A stretch of DNA of 58,397 bases from an uncultured Corynebacterium sp. (GCF_946222985.1 NZ_CAMIFY010000011.1:1-58397), one strand, 5' to 3'; shown: positions 1 through 8,571, counted from the first letter of the stretch. A program made the numbers and translations. The notes: generated by a model from the sequence alone, not told the origin.

Positions 1-1438
1 GGCCTTCCGGGGTCTCGATCGGGCACATGCGGCCGTAGTGCGACGGGTGGACGTCGCGGACCTCGAGGCCGGCGCGCTCGCGCGACAGGCCGCCGGGGCC
101 CAGGGCCGACAGGCGACGCTTGTGCGTCAGACCCGACAGCGAGTTGTTCTGGTCCATGAACTGCGAGAGCTGGGACGTGCCGAAGAACTCGCGGATCGCG
201 GCGGAGACCGGACGGACGTTGATCAGGGTGGTCGGCTGGATCGACTCGACGTCCTGGGTGGTCATGCGCTCGCGGACGACGCGCTCCATGCGCGACAGGC
301 CGACGCGGACCTGGTTCTGGATGAGCTCGCCCACGGTGCGCAGGCGACGGTTGCCGAAGTGGTCGATGTCGTCGACCTCGACCGGGACCTCGCGGCCGTC
401 GGGCGAAGTCATGGACTTCTCGCCGTCGTGCAGGCGCACGAGGTACTCGATGGTCGTGGCGATGTCCTGCTCGGTGAGGACCATCTCGCCGACGCCGTCG
501 CCGCCGAGGCCGAGCTTGCGGTTGACCTTGTAGCGGCCGACCTTGGCCAGGTCGTAGCGCTTGGGCTTGAAGAAGTTGTTCTCCAGCAGGGCCATGGCGG
601 ACTCGCGCGTCGGCGGCTCGCCCGGGCGCTGCTTGCGGTAGATCTCGAGCAGGGCCTCGTCGGTGTTGGCGACGCCGTCCTTCTCGAGGGTCGCCATCAT
701 GATCTCGGAGAAGCCGAAGCGCTCCTTGATTTCCTCGGTCGTCCAGCCGAAGGCCTTCAGCAGGACGGTGACCGGCTGGCGACGCTTGCGGTCGATGCGG
801 ACGCCGACGGTGTCCCGCTTGTCGACGTCGAACTCCAGCCACGCACCGCGCGACGGGATGATCTTGACGGAGTGGAGCGGGCGCTCGGTCGACTTGTCGA
901 TGGACTCGTCGAAGTAAACGCCCGGGGAGCGCACGAGCTGCGACACGACGACGCGCTCGGTGCCGTTGACGATGAACGTGCCCTTGTCGGACACCATCGG
1001 GAAATCACCGATGAAGACCGTCTGGGACTTGATCTCGCCGGTCTCCCGGTTGGTGAACTCGGCCGTGACGTAGAGCGGCGCCGAGTAGTTGATGTCCTTG
1101 TCCTTGCATTCGTCCACCGTGTTCTTCACGGAGTCGAACCAGGGATCGGACAGGGTGAGGGACATCTTCTGCGAGTAGTCCTCGATCGGGGACAGCTCGT
1201 CGAGAATGTCCTCGAGTCCACTGGTGACCGGCGCCCCTTCGCCGAGTTCCTCCTGCCTGCGGGCGCGCCACTCGGGCGTGCCGATGAGCCATGCGAATGA
1301 CTCACGCTGCAGATCGAGAAGACCCGGAACCGAAATCGGCTCGCTGATCTTCGCGAAAGAGTACCTCTTCGAAGCTCCGGGGATTCCGGCCACTGCCTTG
1401 GTCTGGCGGGAGACTGCCAAGATGGGTCCTTCCAGCAC
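1..1438 (-). CDS. rpoB: RNA polymerase beta subunit, N-terminal 479 codons (cut by window edge)
   Basis: Core subunit of RNA polymerase. The frame opens at GTG (VLEGPILAVSRQ) and stays open to the window edge, ending in the conserved MCPIETPEG, so about the last 60% lies outside. The start matches the corynebacterial N-terminus I know. The rifampicin-binding cluster is at residues 421-451 (TSQLSQFMDQNN, then LSGLTHKRR, then LSALGPGG). The usual resistance positions are wild type: D429, H439 and S444 correspond to E. coli D516, H526 and S531. Ser433 stands where E. coli has Pro, as in C. glutamicum. There is no strong Shine-Dalgarno. Tandem promoters lie upstream, and the ribosomal-protein genes in front are separated by a strong terminator, so it is transcribed on its own. 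Confidence 0.98.
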   Translation of the reverse strand, partial: MLEGPILAVSRQTKAVAGIPGASKRYSFAKISEPISVPGLLDLQRESFAWLIGTPEWRARRQEELGEGAPVTSGLEDILDELSPIEDYSQKMSLTLSDPWFDSVKNTVDECKDKDINYSAPLYVTAEFTNRETGEIKSQTVFIGDFPMVSDKGTFIVNGTERVVVSQLVRSPGVYFDESIDKSTERPLHSVKIIPSRGAWLEFDVDKRDTVGVRIDRKRRQPVTVLLKAFGWTTEEIKERFGFSEIMMATLEKDGVANTDEALLEIYRKQRPGEPPTRESAMALLENNFFKPKRYDLAKVGRYKVNRKLGLGGDGVGEMVLTEQDIATTIEYLVRLHDGEKSMTSPDGREVPVEVDDIDHFGNRRLRTVGELIQNQVRVGLSRMERVVRERMTTQDVESIQPTTLINVRPVSAAIREFFGTSQLSQFMDQNNSLSGLTHKRRLSALGPGGLSRERAGLEVRDVHPSHYGRMCPIETPEG

Positions 1439-1487
1439 CTCACGCGGTTGGGGGCGCCGGCAACCGGTGGCGCGCCCGTCCGCTTGG

Positions 1488-1664
1488 ATTTAAGCGTTTG
1501 GTTAGCCGGAATCTCAAGGTAGCGGGCAGGTCCTCGCGGACGAAGCTCGTTGACGGGCATACGGGGTCATACGCAAACAACCTGCTCACAGGCTTTGCGA
1601 CGCCCCCGAAATCCCGAACGGCACGTCAAGTGGGGACACTACGACACACCTAATTCCAGCGCAA
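1488..1664 (-). promoter_or_regulatory. rpoB upstream region with three candidate promoters
   Basis: The 372 bases between rpoB and the DUF3068 gene hold no convincing gene. On the minus strand three sigma70-like pairs are readable: TTGAGA-18-TTAAAT (-10 at 1488-1493, -35 at 1512-1517), TTCGTC-17-TACCTT (1516-1521 and 1539-1544) and TTGCGC-17-TAGTGT (1636-1641 and 1659-1664). The nearest would give a leader of about 43 nt. Tandem promoters suit a gene transcribed at all growth rates. This is pattern reading only; which ones are used is unknown. Confidence 0.5.
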
Positions 1665-1810
1665 CGACTCAGCCTATACCATCGTGCGCCCCAAGTCCAC
1701 CGGATATGAAGATCGCGTGTCCGGAGGGTGGACGGTGCCCGTCCGCCGGATGGAGTTCCGGGGCGATCGGGGCCCGCGCGCTGGATCGCGGTCCCGATTC
1801 CGCCGGTCCC

Positions 1811-2902
1811 CTAGTCGAGTTCGACGCGGCGGGCCGTCCCCGGCCCGTTTCCCCGTCGCGCGCCGGATCCCCGCGATGCGCCGGAAGTGCGGGGAGTTCC
1901 GGAATCACGGGGCGCTCCCGGGGTGCGGGATGCGCCGGTGGAACCGGCTTCACCGGAGCCCGGGCGCAACGCCCCGACGACTCCGCCGAACGCCAAGATA
2001 GCACCGATCGCGAGAAGCGCAATCGACCAGGTTCGCACCGGCGTCGTGTCGGCGACTTCGAGCGCCTGCTGCAGCAATCGGGCGGTCGACTGCTCGTCGA
2101 CTCCGCCGTCGAACCGCAGGAGGGTGCCGAGGCGCTCGCCCCCGCGGGCCTCCCACCGAAGGTCCACGTCCTCGTCGATGTCGACGACCATGCCGCTGCG
2201 GGGCTCGACGACCCATTCGCGCGTGCCCTGGTACATGAGGAATCCCGACTGCCCGTCGACGTCGATCTGCGTCGTGGCGGAGCGGTACCGGGTCGCCAGG
2301 TTCGTCGGTTCGATCGTCTGGCGGTACCGCATGACCCGATTGCCGCCGATCTCCTCTTCACCGATGAACTCGGCGGGAACCGTAGACCGCAGGTAATCGT
2401 CGAAGACGGGGTACGACACCGGGCCGGCGTCGGCGGGGAACTTCATCCAGTACCCGTCGACCGGGACCTCGACGGGCACGCCCGCCATCTGATCGGTCAC
2501 CAGCGCCGGGGCCAGGAACTCGCCCGTGAGTCGGTCGATGGTGAAGGTCCACACCCCGGCCTCGACGAGCTCGAGGATCGGATCGGTGCCCAGCACCTCC
2601 GGCGGCAGCTCGCGGGTCGTCGACGTGCCCAGGCGCATCGACACCCGTTCGTCGTCGGCCGGCTGGATCAACTCCCCGTGGAACTGCCGCCGCAACGGCG
2701 ACGTCACGTCCTCGCGGGCCCCGTCGGGAAGCAATCGCGAGGACACGCCCTCGTCCGCCCGCAACGTGTACGTGGTGTCCGGCAGGTCCAACGGGATCCG
2801 GGGATCGTCGGAGACGAGCCGCGGCAGCAAGGCGCCGGCGGCGATGAGCGCCGCACCGAGCCCGATGATCAGGACTGCGACGATTCGCGAACGGGGAAGC
2901 AT
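1811..2902 (-). CDS. DUF3068 membrane-anchored protein
   Basis: 363 residues. There is an N-terminal membrane helix (about residues 6-28), a large extracytoplasmic domain, a second helix (about 290-312) and a cytoplasmic tail of about 50 residues made of imperfect Ser-Arg-Gly/Thr-Pro repeats. The layout and the start of the domain (LPRLVSDDPRIPLDLPDTTY) fit DUF3068, known from mycobacteria and corynebacteria as a porin-regulating or envelope-associated family; the function here is not proven. An ATG further upstream would add 30 unlikely residues. The chosen ATG sits 7 nt behind TAGGAT, a good -10 box, so the message is probably leaderless. It lies alone between the rplJL terminator and rpoB. 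Confidence 0.8.
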   Translation of the reverse strand: MLPRSRIVAVLIIGLGAALIAAGALLPRLVSDDPRIPLDLPDTTYTLRADEGVSSRLLPDGAREDVTSPLRRQFHGELIQPADDERVSMRLGTSTTRELPPEVLGTDPILELVEAGVWTFTIDRLTGEFLAPALVTDQMAGVPVEVPVDGYWMKFPADAGPVSYPVFDDYLRSTVPAEFIGEEEIGGNRVMRYRQTIEPTNLATRYRSATTQIDVDGQSGFLMYQGTREWVVEPRSGMVVDIDEDVDLRWEARGGERLGTLLRFDGGVDEQSTARLLQQALEVADTTPVRTWSIALLAIGAILAFGGVVGALRPGSGEAGSTGASRTPGAPRDSGTPRTSGASRGSGARRGNGPGTARRVELD

Positions 2903-2969
2903 GCGGACCATCCTATACGCCGACCACCACCGCTCCCGGCCAGTGGCCGGACCCGGACCGGGGACGACG

Positions 2970-3018
2970 AAAAACCGGGCCCCGCACCGCATGCCGGAGC
3001 ATGCGGGCGGGGCCCGGT
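2970..3018 (-). terminator. Rho-independent terminator of rplJ-rplL
   Basis: A near-perfect hairpin: the 20-base arms meet around a GCATGC-CGGA-GCATGC centre, with one unpaired base. On the minus strand it is followed by a run of five T. It sits about 40 bases behind the rplL stop and ends the rplJL message before the DUF3068 gene. Confidence 0.93.
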
Positions 3019-3056
3019 GATGAAGCTGGCGCGGGGTGACCGCGGCGCAGGATCCC

Positions 3057-3440
3057 TTACTTCAGGGAAACCTTGGCGCCGGCCTCCTCGAGCTTGGCCT
3101 TGGCGGCCTCGGCGTCGTCCTTGTTGGCGCCCTCGATGATGGCCTTCGGCGCACCCTCGACGAGCTCCTTGGCCTCCTTCAGGCCCAGGCCGGAGACGAG
3201 CTCGCGGACGGCCTTGATCACGCCGATCTTCTTGGCGCCGGCATCCTCGAGGACGACGTCGAACTCGTCCTTCTCCTCGGCGGCGGCGGCACCGGCGTCG
3301 GCACCGGCGGCGGCGACGGCGACGGGGGCGGCGGCGGTGACGTCGAACTCGTCCTCGAACGCCTTCTTGAACTCGGTCAGCTCAACGAGGGTCATCTCCT
3401 TGAACGCCTCGAGCAGCTCCTCGGTGGTGTACTTAGCCAT
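3057..3440 (-). CDS. rplL: 50S ribosomal protein bL12 (L7/L12)
   Basis: 127 residues, normal length. Dimers bind L10 to form the ribosomal stalk that recruits translation GTPases. Visible parts are the helical N-terminal dimerisation domain (MAKYTTEELLEAFKEMTLVE), an Ala-rich hinge (about residues 35-56) and the globular C-terminal domain with the conserved KKIGVIKAVRE and GLKEAKELVEGAP stretches. It follows rplJ in the usual order and is closed by a strong terminator. A Shine-Dalgarno (AGGAG) stands before the ATG. Confidence 0.99.
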   Translation of the reverse strand: MAKYTTEELLEAFKEMTLVELTEFKKAFEDEFDVTAAAPVAVAAAGADAGAAAAEEKDEFDVVLEDAGAKKIGVIKAVRELVSGLGLKEAKELVEGAPKAIIEGANKDDAEAAKAKLEEAGAKVSLK

Positions 3441-3532
3441 GATGTATCTCCTGTGAAGTCATGTGCGGCCTCGGCCGCGGGGTGCGGGCCCCGATTCGGG
3501 GTCCGCGGTAACGGGTCTGTGGTGCCGGAGCT

Positions 3533-4048
3533 CTACTGCTTCTTCTCCTCGAGCGCCGCGGCGAGGCGGGCGACCGAGGAGGTGGGGGCATCGAGCAGGC
3601 CGGCGACGTTCGCCAGAACGCCATTGAAGGCACCGGCCATCTTGGCCAGAGTGGTCTCGCGGTTGTCCATGTCCGCGAGGGCCTGGAACTGCGCGGCATC
3701 CATCGCCGCGCCGTCCATGTAGCCGCCCTTGATCACGAGGTTCTTGTTGTCCTCGGCGAACTTCTTGATCGCCTTGGCCGCGTCGACGGCCTCGCCCTTG
3801 ATGAAGGCGACGGCGGTCGGTCCGGTGAGGTGCTCGTCAAGACCCTCGACGCCCGCCTCGGCGGCGGCGAGCTTGATCATGGTGTTCTTGGCGACGGAGT
3901 ACTTGACGTCGGCGCCAAGAGAACGACGCAGCTCGGTGATCTCCGAGACGGACATGCCGCGGTACTCGGTGAGCACGATCGCGGTCGACTCGTCGACGTC
4001 CTTCTTGATGGCCTCGACGGCTGCCTGCTTAACGGCGTTTGCTGCCAT
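3533..4048 (-). CDS. rplJ: 50S ribosomal protein uL10
   Basis: 171 residues. L10 anchors the L7/L12 dimers to 23S rRNA and, in bacteria studied, represses its own operon by binding the mRNA leader. The start at MAANAVKQAAVEAIKKDV is supported by GGAGG just upstream; an in-frame start 41 codons earlier would read through the leader RNA and is rejected. The conserved TEYRGMSVSEITELRR stretch and the L12-binding C-terminal helix are present. It is co-transcribed with rplL. Confidence 0.98.
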   Translation of the reverse strand: MAANAVKQAAVEAIKKDVDESTAIVLTEYRGMSVSEITELRRSLGADVKYSVAKNTMIKLAAAEAGVEGLDEHLTGPTAVAFIKGEAVDAAKAIKKFAEDNKNLVIKGGYMDGAAMDAAQFQALADMDNRETTLAKMAGAFNGVLANVAGLLDAPTSSVARLAAALEEKKQ

Positions 4049-4310
4049 GGGTACTCTCGCCTCCTTCCTGATGTGTCGTGGGTTAGACGCCGGCGGAATC
4101 CGGGCCAGATACGACGAACGCCCCGGGCGCACGACGGCCGGGGCGGGAAGGGGCGGGCGGCACGCGGCCACCGCGATCTTCTCTACTCCAAGGTCATCCT
4201 GCGCGGGCCGTCAGCGTGATGCTGATCCTTCAACCTGGTTTCCCAGGTGACCGGCGGTCTTCGGTGAAACTTGAGTCTCCGGCTTCCCGAAGGAGCCGGT
4301 CAAACTTCAT
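4049..4310 (-). promoter_or_regulatory. rplJ (L10) leader RNA, autoregulatory
   Basis: The 5' untranslated RNA of rplJL. It contains a helix-forming segment on the minus strand around 4205-4260 (GGTCACCTGGGAAACCAGGT) followed by AAGGATCAGC, which matches the L10-leader pattern I know from actinobacteria. The CCTGG/CCAGG stem with its GAAA loop is directly visible. By family knowledge, surplus L10-L12 binds here and lowers expression. The extent given runs from the predicted transcription start to the base before the rplJ start codon. Confidence 0.75.
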
Positions 4311-4316
4311 GGCGGT

Positions 4317-4345
4317 ACGTTACACGCGGTCCGCGGATTCCCCAA
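4317..4345 (-). promoter_or_regulatory. Promoter of rplJ-rplL
   Basis: TTGGGG (4340-4345), a 17-base spacer and TAACGT (4317-4322) on the minus strand, preceded by TG one base before the -10. It is placed to start the L10 leader near 4310. Spacing is ideal and the -35 fits moderately. Confidence 0.55.
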
Positions 4346-4379
4346 ATCGCGGTCGGCGCGCGCGGCGCGGTCGGCGCGG

Positions 4380-5033
4380 TCAGCTCGATTTCCGCCGGGA
4401 GTCGGCGTCGACCTCGCCGTAGTGGACGGCCAGCCCCTCGGTTTCGGCGGCGATGCGCAGGTCGTCGTTCTGCCGGCCGTGGACGGCGGATTCCACGTCG
4501 GCGAAGAAGCACAGCAGTTCGGGGTCCCCCACCGCGAGCACGCGATCGGCGAACCGCCCCGGCAGCCGCGGGTACGCCAGCGGATGGGCACCCGGCGCGA
4601 CGGCGTCGAGCACGGCGGATGCCAGGTCCAGCGCCGTCGACAGAACGGGGTCGCCGATGGTCGCTCGCCGCGCGAGTTGCGTGACGACGCCGCGCAGTTC
4701 GACCGCGTCCATTCGCGCCACCGTCCGCAGGATGCGGATGACGACGATCCGGGCGACGGGGTCGCCCACCGCGGCGGCTTCCGCGGAGTCCTCCAGCATG
4801 GCGGTGACCGTGGCGTCCTCCCCCAGCCCGAGCTTCAGCTCCGCGAGGAAGGGTTCGGCGGCGACGCGGACCGACGGCAGGTCCCGGACGTCGGCGTCGA
4901 GCGCGGCGAGGGTGTCTTCGAGCTCTCCGAGCACCACTCCCGAACCGTCGTCCAATTCGACCAGGCGGAGGATGGCGGCGAGCGCGTCCTCCTCGCGGGG
5001 ATCGTCCCCCGTGCGGTCGAATTTATTGTGCAT
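4380..5033 (-). CDS. Hypothetical protein between the two ribosomal-protein clusters
   Basis: 217 residues; I do not recognise a family. It looks entirely alpha-helical and soluble, rich in Ala, Leu, Asp and Val, without a signal peptide, membrane segment or Cys-metal motif. The repeated helix pairs recall HEAT-like or tetratricopeptide-like solenoids, but no signature is clear. The ATG lies 7 nt behind TATCGT, a convincing leaderless start, which supports a real gene. It ends only 35 bases before the -35 box of rplJ and stands behind the rplA terminator, so it is its own unit. Confidence 0.7.
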   Translation of the reverse strand: MHNKFDRTGDDPREEDALAAILRLVELDDGSGVVLGELEDTLAALDADVRDLPSVRVAAEPFLAELKLGLGEDATVTAMLEDSAEAAAVGDPVARIVVIRILRTVARMDAVELRGVVTQLARRATIGDPVLSTALDLASAVLDAVAPGAHPLAYPRLPGRFADRVLAVGDPELLCFFADVESAVHGRQNDDLRIAAETEGLAVHYGEVDADSRRKSS

Positions 5034-5136
5034 GGGGAAAACGATAATGGCGGCGAAACCACCTGGGGCGGAAACGGCTGAATCGACGATGACGGGTCAA
5101 CCTTCCGTTCCCGCCGGTGGCGTGCCGGGCGAAACG

Positions 5137-5172
5137 AAAAAGACCCGGCCCACCGAAACGGTGGGCCGGGCC
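5137..5172 (-). terminator. Terminator of rplK-rplA
   Basis: Perfect hairpin GACCCGGCCCACC-GAAA-CGGTGGGCCGGG(T/C), followed on the minus strand by a T-run (AAAAA at 5137-5141 on the plus strand). It lies about 60 bases behind the rplA stop. Confidence 0.92.
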
Positions 5173-5234
5173 TTCCGGTCGTTCAACCGGGCCACACCGC
5201 CGAAGTGGCCGGGCGTGGCGTCGCGCGGAAGGGC

Positions 5235-5951
5235 TTACGCCTCCTCGGCGCCGGTGTAGTTCTTCACCACGGAGGAATCGACGAGGATGCCCGGGCCGCT
5301 GGTGGAGGACAGGGTGACCTTCTTCAGGTACTTGCCCTTGGCCGCGGACGGCTTGAGGCGCAGCAGCTCGTCGAGCAGGGCGCCGTAGTTCTCGGCCAGC
5401 TGCTCGGCGGTGAAGGACGCCTTGCCGATCAGGGCGTGCAGGTTCGACGCCTTGTCGACGCGGAAGGAGATCTTGCCGCCCTTGACCTCGGTGATGGCCT
5501 TGGCGACGTCGGCGGTGACGGTGCCGGTCTTCGGGTTCGGCATCAGGCCACGGGGGCCCAGGACGCGCGCGACGCGGCCGACCTTGGCCATCTGGTCCGG
5601 GGTGGCGATGGCGACGTCGAAGTCGGTCCAGCCGCCCTGGATCTTCTCGATCAGCTCGTCGGTGCCGACGAAGTCGGCGCCGGCCTCTTCGGCCTTGGTG
5701 GCGTTCTCACCGGCGGCGAAGACGGCGACGCGGACGGTCTTGCCCGTGCCGTTGGGCAGGGAGACGGTGCCGCGGACCAGCTGGTCGGCCTTGCGCGGGT
5801 CGACGCCCAGGCGGATGGCGACGTCCACGGAGGCGTCGTACTTCTGCGAGGAGGTCTCCTTGACCAGCTTGGTGGCCTCGATCGGGGTGTAGGCGCGGCC
5901 GGCGTCGATCTTCTCGGCGGCGGCCTTGTAGGCCTTGGACTGCTTGCTCAT
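5235..5951 (-). CDS. rplA: 50S ribosomal protein uL1
   Basis: 238 residues, normal length. L1 binds 23S rRNA at the mobile L1 stalk by the E site; in studied bacteria it also represses translation of its operon. Conserved segments include KYDASVDVAIRLGVDPRKAD, the nucleic-acid-binding GPRGLMPNPKTGTVT and GKISFRVDKASN. It follows rplK, and the pair ends at a perfect terminator. Confidence 0.99.
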   Translation of the reverse strand: MSKQSKAYKAAAEKIDAGRAYTPIEATKLVKETSSQKYDASVDVAIRLGVDPRKADQLVRGTVSLPNGTGKTVRVAVFAAGENATKAEEAGADFVGTDELIEKIQGGWTDFDVAIATPDQMAKVGRVARVLGPRGLMPNPKTGTVTADVAKAITEVKGGKISFRVDKASNLHALIGKASFTAEQLAENYGALLDELLRLKPSAAKGKYLKKVTLSSTSGPGILVDSSVVKNYTGAEEA

Positions 5952-6089
5952 TGTGATTCCAATCAGGTTGTTGGAGTGGTGGTGCGGGCCGAAGCGGGCC
6001 CTGCCACGGTCATGTGAAAAGGTGCCGCCCCGTGACGGGGAGGCGCGGGGCGCGGGAGCCGATGACGGTCCCGCGCGCCCGGGGTGGGA

Positions 6090-6530
6090 CTACTTGCCCT
6101 CGACGACGATGCCCATGGAGCGGGCGGTGCCGGCGATGATCTTCGCACCGGCCTCGATGTCGTTGGCGTTGAGGTCCGGCTTCTTCTGCTCGGCGATCTC
6201 GCGGCACTGATCCATGGTCACGGTGCCGACCTTGTCGGTGTGCGGGACGCCGGAGCCCTTCTTCAGGCCGGCGGCCTTCAGCAGCAGCTTCGCGGCCGGC
6301 GGGGTCTTCAGCGAGAAGTCGAACGAGCGATCCTCGTAGACGTTGATCTCGACCGGGATGACGTTGCCGCGCTGGTTCTCCGTGGCGGCGTTGTACGCCT
6401 TGCAGAACTCCATGATGTTGACGCCGTGGGCGCCGAGGGCCGGGCCGACCGGCGGAGCCGGGTTGGCCTGACCGGCCTGGATCTGCAGCTTGATGACCGC
6501 CTGGATCTTCTTCTTCTTCTTGGGAGGCAT
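6090..6530 (-). CDS. rplK: 50S ribosomal protein uL11
   Basis: 146 residues. L11 forms the GTPase-associated centre with L10-L12 and is needed for RelA activation and thiostrepton sensitivity. The N-terminal domain shows QIQAGQANPAPPVGPALG with the conserved prolines, and the C-terminal RNA-binding domain shows GTVTMDQCREIA and IIAGTARSMGI. The N-terminus is unusually Lys-rich (PPKKKKK). AAGGAAGAAGG just upstream supplies the ribosome-binding site. It is separated from nusG by a terminator. Confidence 0.99.
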   Translation of the reverse strand: MPPKKKKKIQAVIKLQIQAGQANPAPPVGPALGAHGVNIMEFCKAYNAATENQRGNVIPVEINVYEDRSFDFSLKTPPAAKLLLKAAGLKKGSGVPHTDKVGTVTMDQCREIAEQKKPDLNANDIEAGAKIIAGTARSMGIVVEGK

Positions 6531-6633
6531 CTGGGACCTTCTTCCTTGTTACCGGGCCCGCCGCGGCCATGATGCCGGGGCCTGCGGCCACCCGTCCGGA
6601 TGCCGACCGCGCACGGCCAAGCCACCGGGGATG

Positions 6634-6670
6634 AAAAAATTCGTCGCGCACCGGTCGGTGCGCGACGAAT
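6634..6670 (-). terminator. Terminator of nusG
   Basis: Fourteen-base perfect stem (ATTCGTCGCGCACC with its complement) around GGTC, followed on the minus strand by six T. It separates the secE-nusG message from rplK-rplA. Confidence 0.93.
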
Positions 6671-6768
6671 GACGTTACCTGCAGCGGGGCGTCGGCCCAA
6701 ATCACGGGCGGTCACCCTCGCCGGGTGAATCGACGGGGCACCGGATCGGCGCCCCGCCGGGGGTCGAA

Positions 6769-7785
6769 CTAGGTCAGCTTCTCGACCTCGTCGACGCCCA
6801 GCTCGACCGGCGTCTCGCGGCCGAAGATGGACACCAGGGCCTTGATGCGGCCGGTGGAGGCGTCGATCTCGGAGATCGTCGCGGCGACCGAGGCGAAGGG
6901 GCCGGACAGGATGGTGACGGACTCGCCGACCTCGTAGTCGATCGCGGTCTTCTCTTCCTCGATCTTCGGGGCGGAGGCCACGGACAGCTCGGCGGCGTCG
7001 GCACCCTGCGCCTCGGCGTCGGCGGAGACCGTCTCCTTCGGCATGAGGAACTTGGCGACCTCGCGGATCTTGACCTGCGTCGGCTGGCCTTCGGAACCGA
7101 CGAAGGAGGTCACGCCCGGGGTGTCGCGCACGACGGACCACGACGGGTCGTCGAGGCTCATGCGCACCAGGACGTAACCGGGCAGCAGCTTGCGCTTGAC
7201 GTTCTTGAGCTTGCCGTCCTTGCGCTCCTGCACCTCCTCGATGGGAACGATGACCTCGTGGATCTGCTCCTCGACGCCCAAGGTCTGCGCGCGCATCTCC
7301 AGGTTCGTCTTCACCTTGTTCTCGTAGCCCGAGTAGCACTGGATGATGTACCAGTCGCCGGGGCGGCGCTTGAGCTCGCGCTGGAACTCGCGCAGGCGCT
7401 GGCGGTACTCGGCCTCCGGATCGACCTCGGCGTCTTCGCCGTCGGCGTCCTGCTCCGCGGGCTGCTCGGAAGCGCCCTGCTCGGCGGACTGCTCGGCGGC
7501 GTCGTCGACGCCCTGACCCTCGGCCCCCTCGGCGACGGCCTCGGCGGCGTCGTCGGTGGCCTCGGCGCCCTCGAGGCCCTCGGCCGCGTCGCGGCCCGCG
7601 CCCTCGGCGGCGTCGGCCGCGGCGGAATCGACGTCCGCGGTGGCGTCACCGGCGTCGGCGGCCTCGGCCGACTCGGAATCGCCCGGGGCGGCCGGCTGGT
7701 TGGTGGCCGCCGCCTCGATCAATGCCTCGCCCAACGGGCCGGTCTGGCCCTCGGCGTCGGAGAAGATGTTCTGACCGTCGTTCAT
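6769..7785 (-). CDS. nusG: Transcription termination/antitermination factor NusG, long acidic N-terminus
   Basis: 338 residues. NusG binds the RNA polymerase clamp, affects pausing and couples transcription to ribosomes or Rho. Residues 10-125 are low-complexity Ala/Glu/Asp with no predicted fold. The NGN domain begins near residue 142 (RPGDWYIIQCYSGYENKV) and the KOW domain near 285 (GESVTILSGPFASVAATI). Between them is an extra linker of about 40 residues. Acidic extensions are known in actinobacterial NusG; this one is long. The start at MNDGQNIF has AAGG upstream; a longer in-frame start adds 29 basic residues and lacks support. Confidence 0.97.
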   Translation of the reverse strand: MNDGQNIFSDAEGQTGPLGEALIEAAATNQPAAPGDSESAEAADAGDATADVDSAAADAAEGAGRDAAEGLEGAEATDDAAEAVAEGAEGQGVDDAAEQSAEQGASEQPAEQDADGEDAEVDPEAEYRQRLREFQRELKRRPGDWYIIQCYSGYENKVKTNLEMRAQTLGVEEQIHEVIVPIEEVQERKDGKLKNVKRKLLPGYVLVRMSLDDPSWSVVRDTPGVTSFVGSEGQPTQVKIREVAKFLMPKETVSADAEAQGADAAELSVASAPKIEEEKTAIDYEVGESVTILSGPFASVAATISEIDASTGRIKALVSIFGRETPVELGVDEVEKLT

Positions 7786-7884
7786 TCGGTGCGCCCTTCC
7801 GGTTCGATTGCGCCGCCCGGAGCGAATCCCGGGACCTACGGCGAATTCTGTCGTGCGATGCGTCCTGCGCATCGCCCATGATGC

Positions 7885-7922
7885 AAAGAATAATCCCGCC
7901 TACCGGAGTGCGGTGGCGGGAT
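7885..7922 (-). terminator. Hairpin with T-rich tail between secE and nusG
   Basis: ATCCCGCC and GGCGGGAT pair with an inner ACCG/CGGT step; the minus-strand tail is TATTCTTTG. It would end or attenuate the tRNA-secE transcript before nusG. The T-run is broken, so read-through is likely. Confidence 0.6.
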
Positions 7923-7948
7923 GAATCATCGTTGGCGGCGAGTATACC

Positions 7949-8266
7949 TCATCCGGCGAAGATGGACTGAACGCCCAGCGAAGCGAGCGTGTCGACGCCC
8001 CAGACGAGGGCGACCATGAAGATCAGGAAGATCAGCACGACGATGGTGTAGACCACCATCTGGCGGCCGGTGGGCCAAATGACCTTGCGCAGCTCGCTGA
8101 TGACCTGCTTGACGAAGGTCACGGGATTGCGGGTTCCGAGCTTCTCCTCGTCGTTCCGCTTCACCGGGCGGCTGTCGCGTGCGACGGCGGCGGGCGCACC
8201 GGAACCGGCGGCCTGACGCTTGCCAGTGGGCCGCGATGCTGCGGCGGTGCTCTTTTCCTCGGCCAC
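7949..8266 (-). CDS. secE: Preprotein translocase subunit SecE
   Basis: 105 residues. SecE clamps SecY in the SecYEG translocon. It is the short single-span type: a disordered Ala/Lys/Arg-rich N-terminus, the conserved amphipathic segment ISELRKVIWPTG (residues 56-67) and one membrane helix (about 70-92). The start is GTG (VAEEKSTAAA) behind GAGGAG. The frame continues upstream through tRNA-Trp, but that part is only translated tRNA. It lies just upstream of nusG, the usual bacterial pairing. Confidence 0.96.
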   Translation of the reverse strand: MAEEKSTAAASRPTGKRQAAGSGAPAAVARDSRPVKRNDEEKLGTRNPVTFVKQVISELRKVIWPTGRQMVVYTIVVLIFLIFMVALVWGVDTLASLGVQSIFAG

Positions 8267-8304
8267 GTCTCTCCTCAAGGGGGTATCCGGCGTAAGGGGT
8301 ATTG

Positions 8305-8377
<73 letters not shown>

Positions 8378-8453
8378 TCGTCGCGCGAAGGCCGCGCGAC
8401 GGTTTCCCACCCTAGCACGAGGGCTAGCCGGGGATGGTGAACGTGGTCACCAG

Positions 8454-8527
8454 TAGCGATGGGGGGGATCGAACCCCCGACCTCACGATTATGAGTCGTG
8501 CGCTCTCACCATCTGAGCTACATCGCC
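8454..8527 (-). tRNA. tRNA-Met (anticodon CAT), elongator type
   Basis: Cloverleaf with acceptor GGCGATG/CATCGCT, anticodon arm ACGAC-TCATAAT-CGT and T-arm GGGGG-TTCGATC-CCCCC. The paired G1-U72 end and the lack of three G-C pairs above the anticodon loop indicate an elongator, not the initiator. CCA is not encoded. Confidence 0.95.
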
Positions 8528-8571
8528 CCAGATTCTTCCGGCCGGCGCCGAAAAGGCCCCGCACAAAAGAA

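Noticed and set aside
120..190. Possible rifampicin resistance in rpoB
   Set aside because: The key residues (D429, H439, S444) are wild type; Ser433 is the normal corynebacterial residue.
38..1300. Plus-strand open frame opposite rpoB
   Set aside because: It mirrors a certain rpoB coding region and shows no family features.
2912..2992. Earlier start of the DUF3068 protein
   Set aside because: The 30 added residues overlap the promoter and rplL terminator region; the ATG at 2902 lies 7 nt behind a good -10 box.
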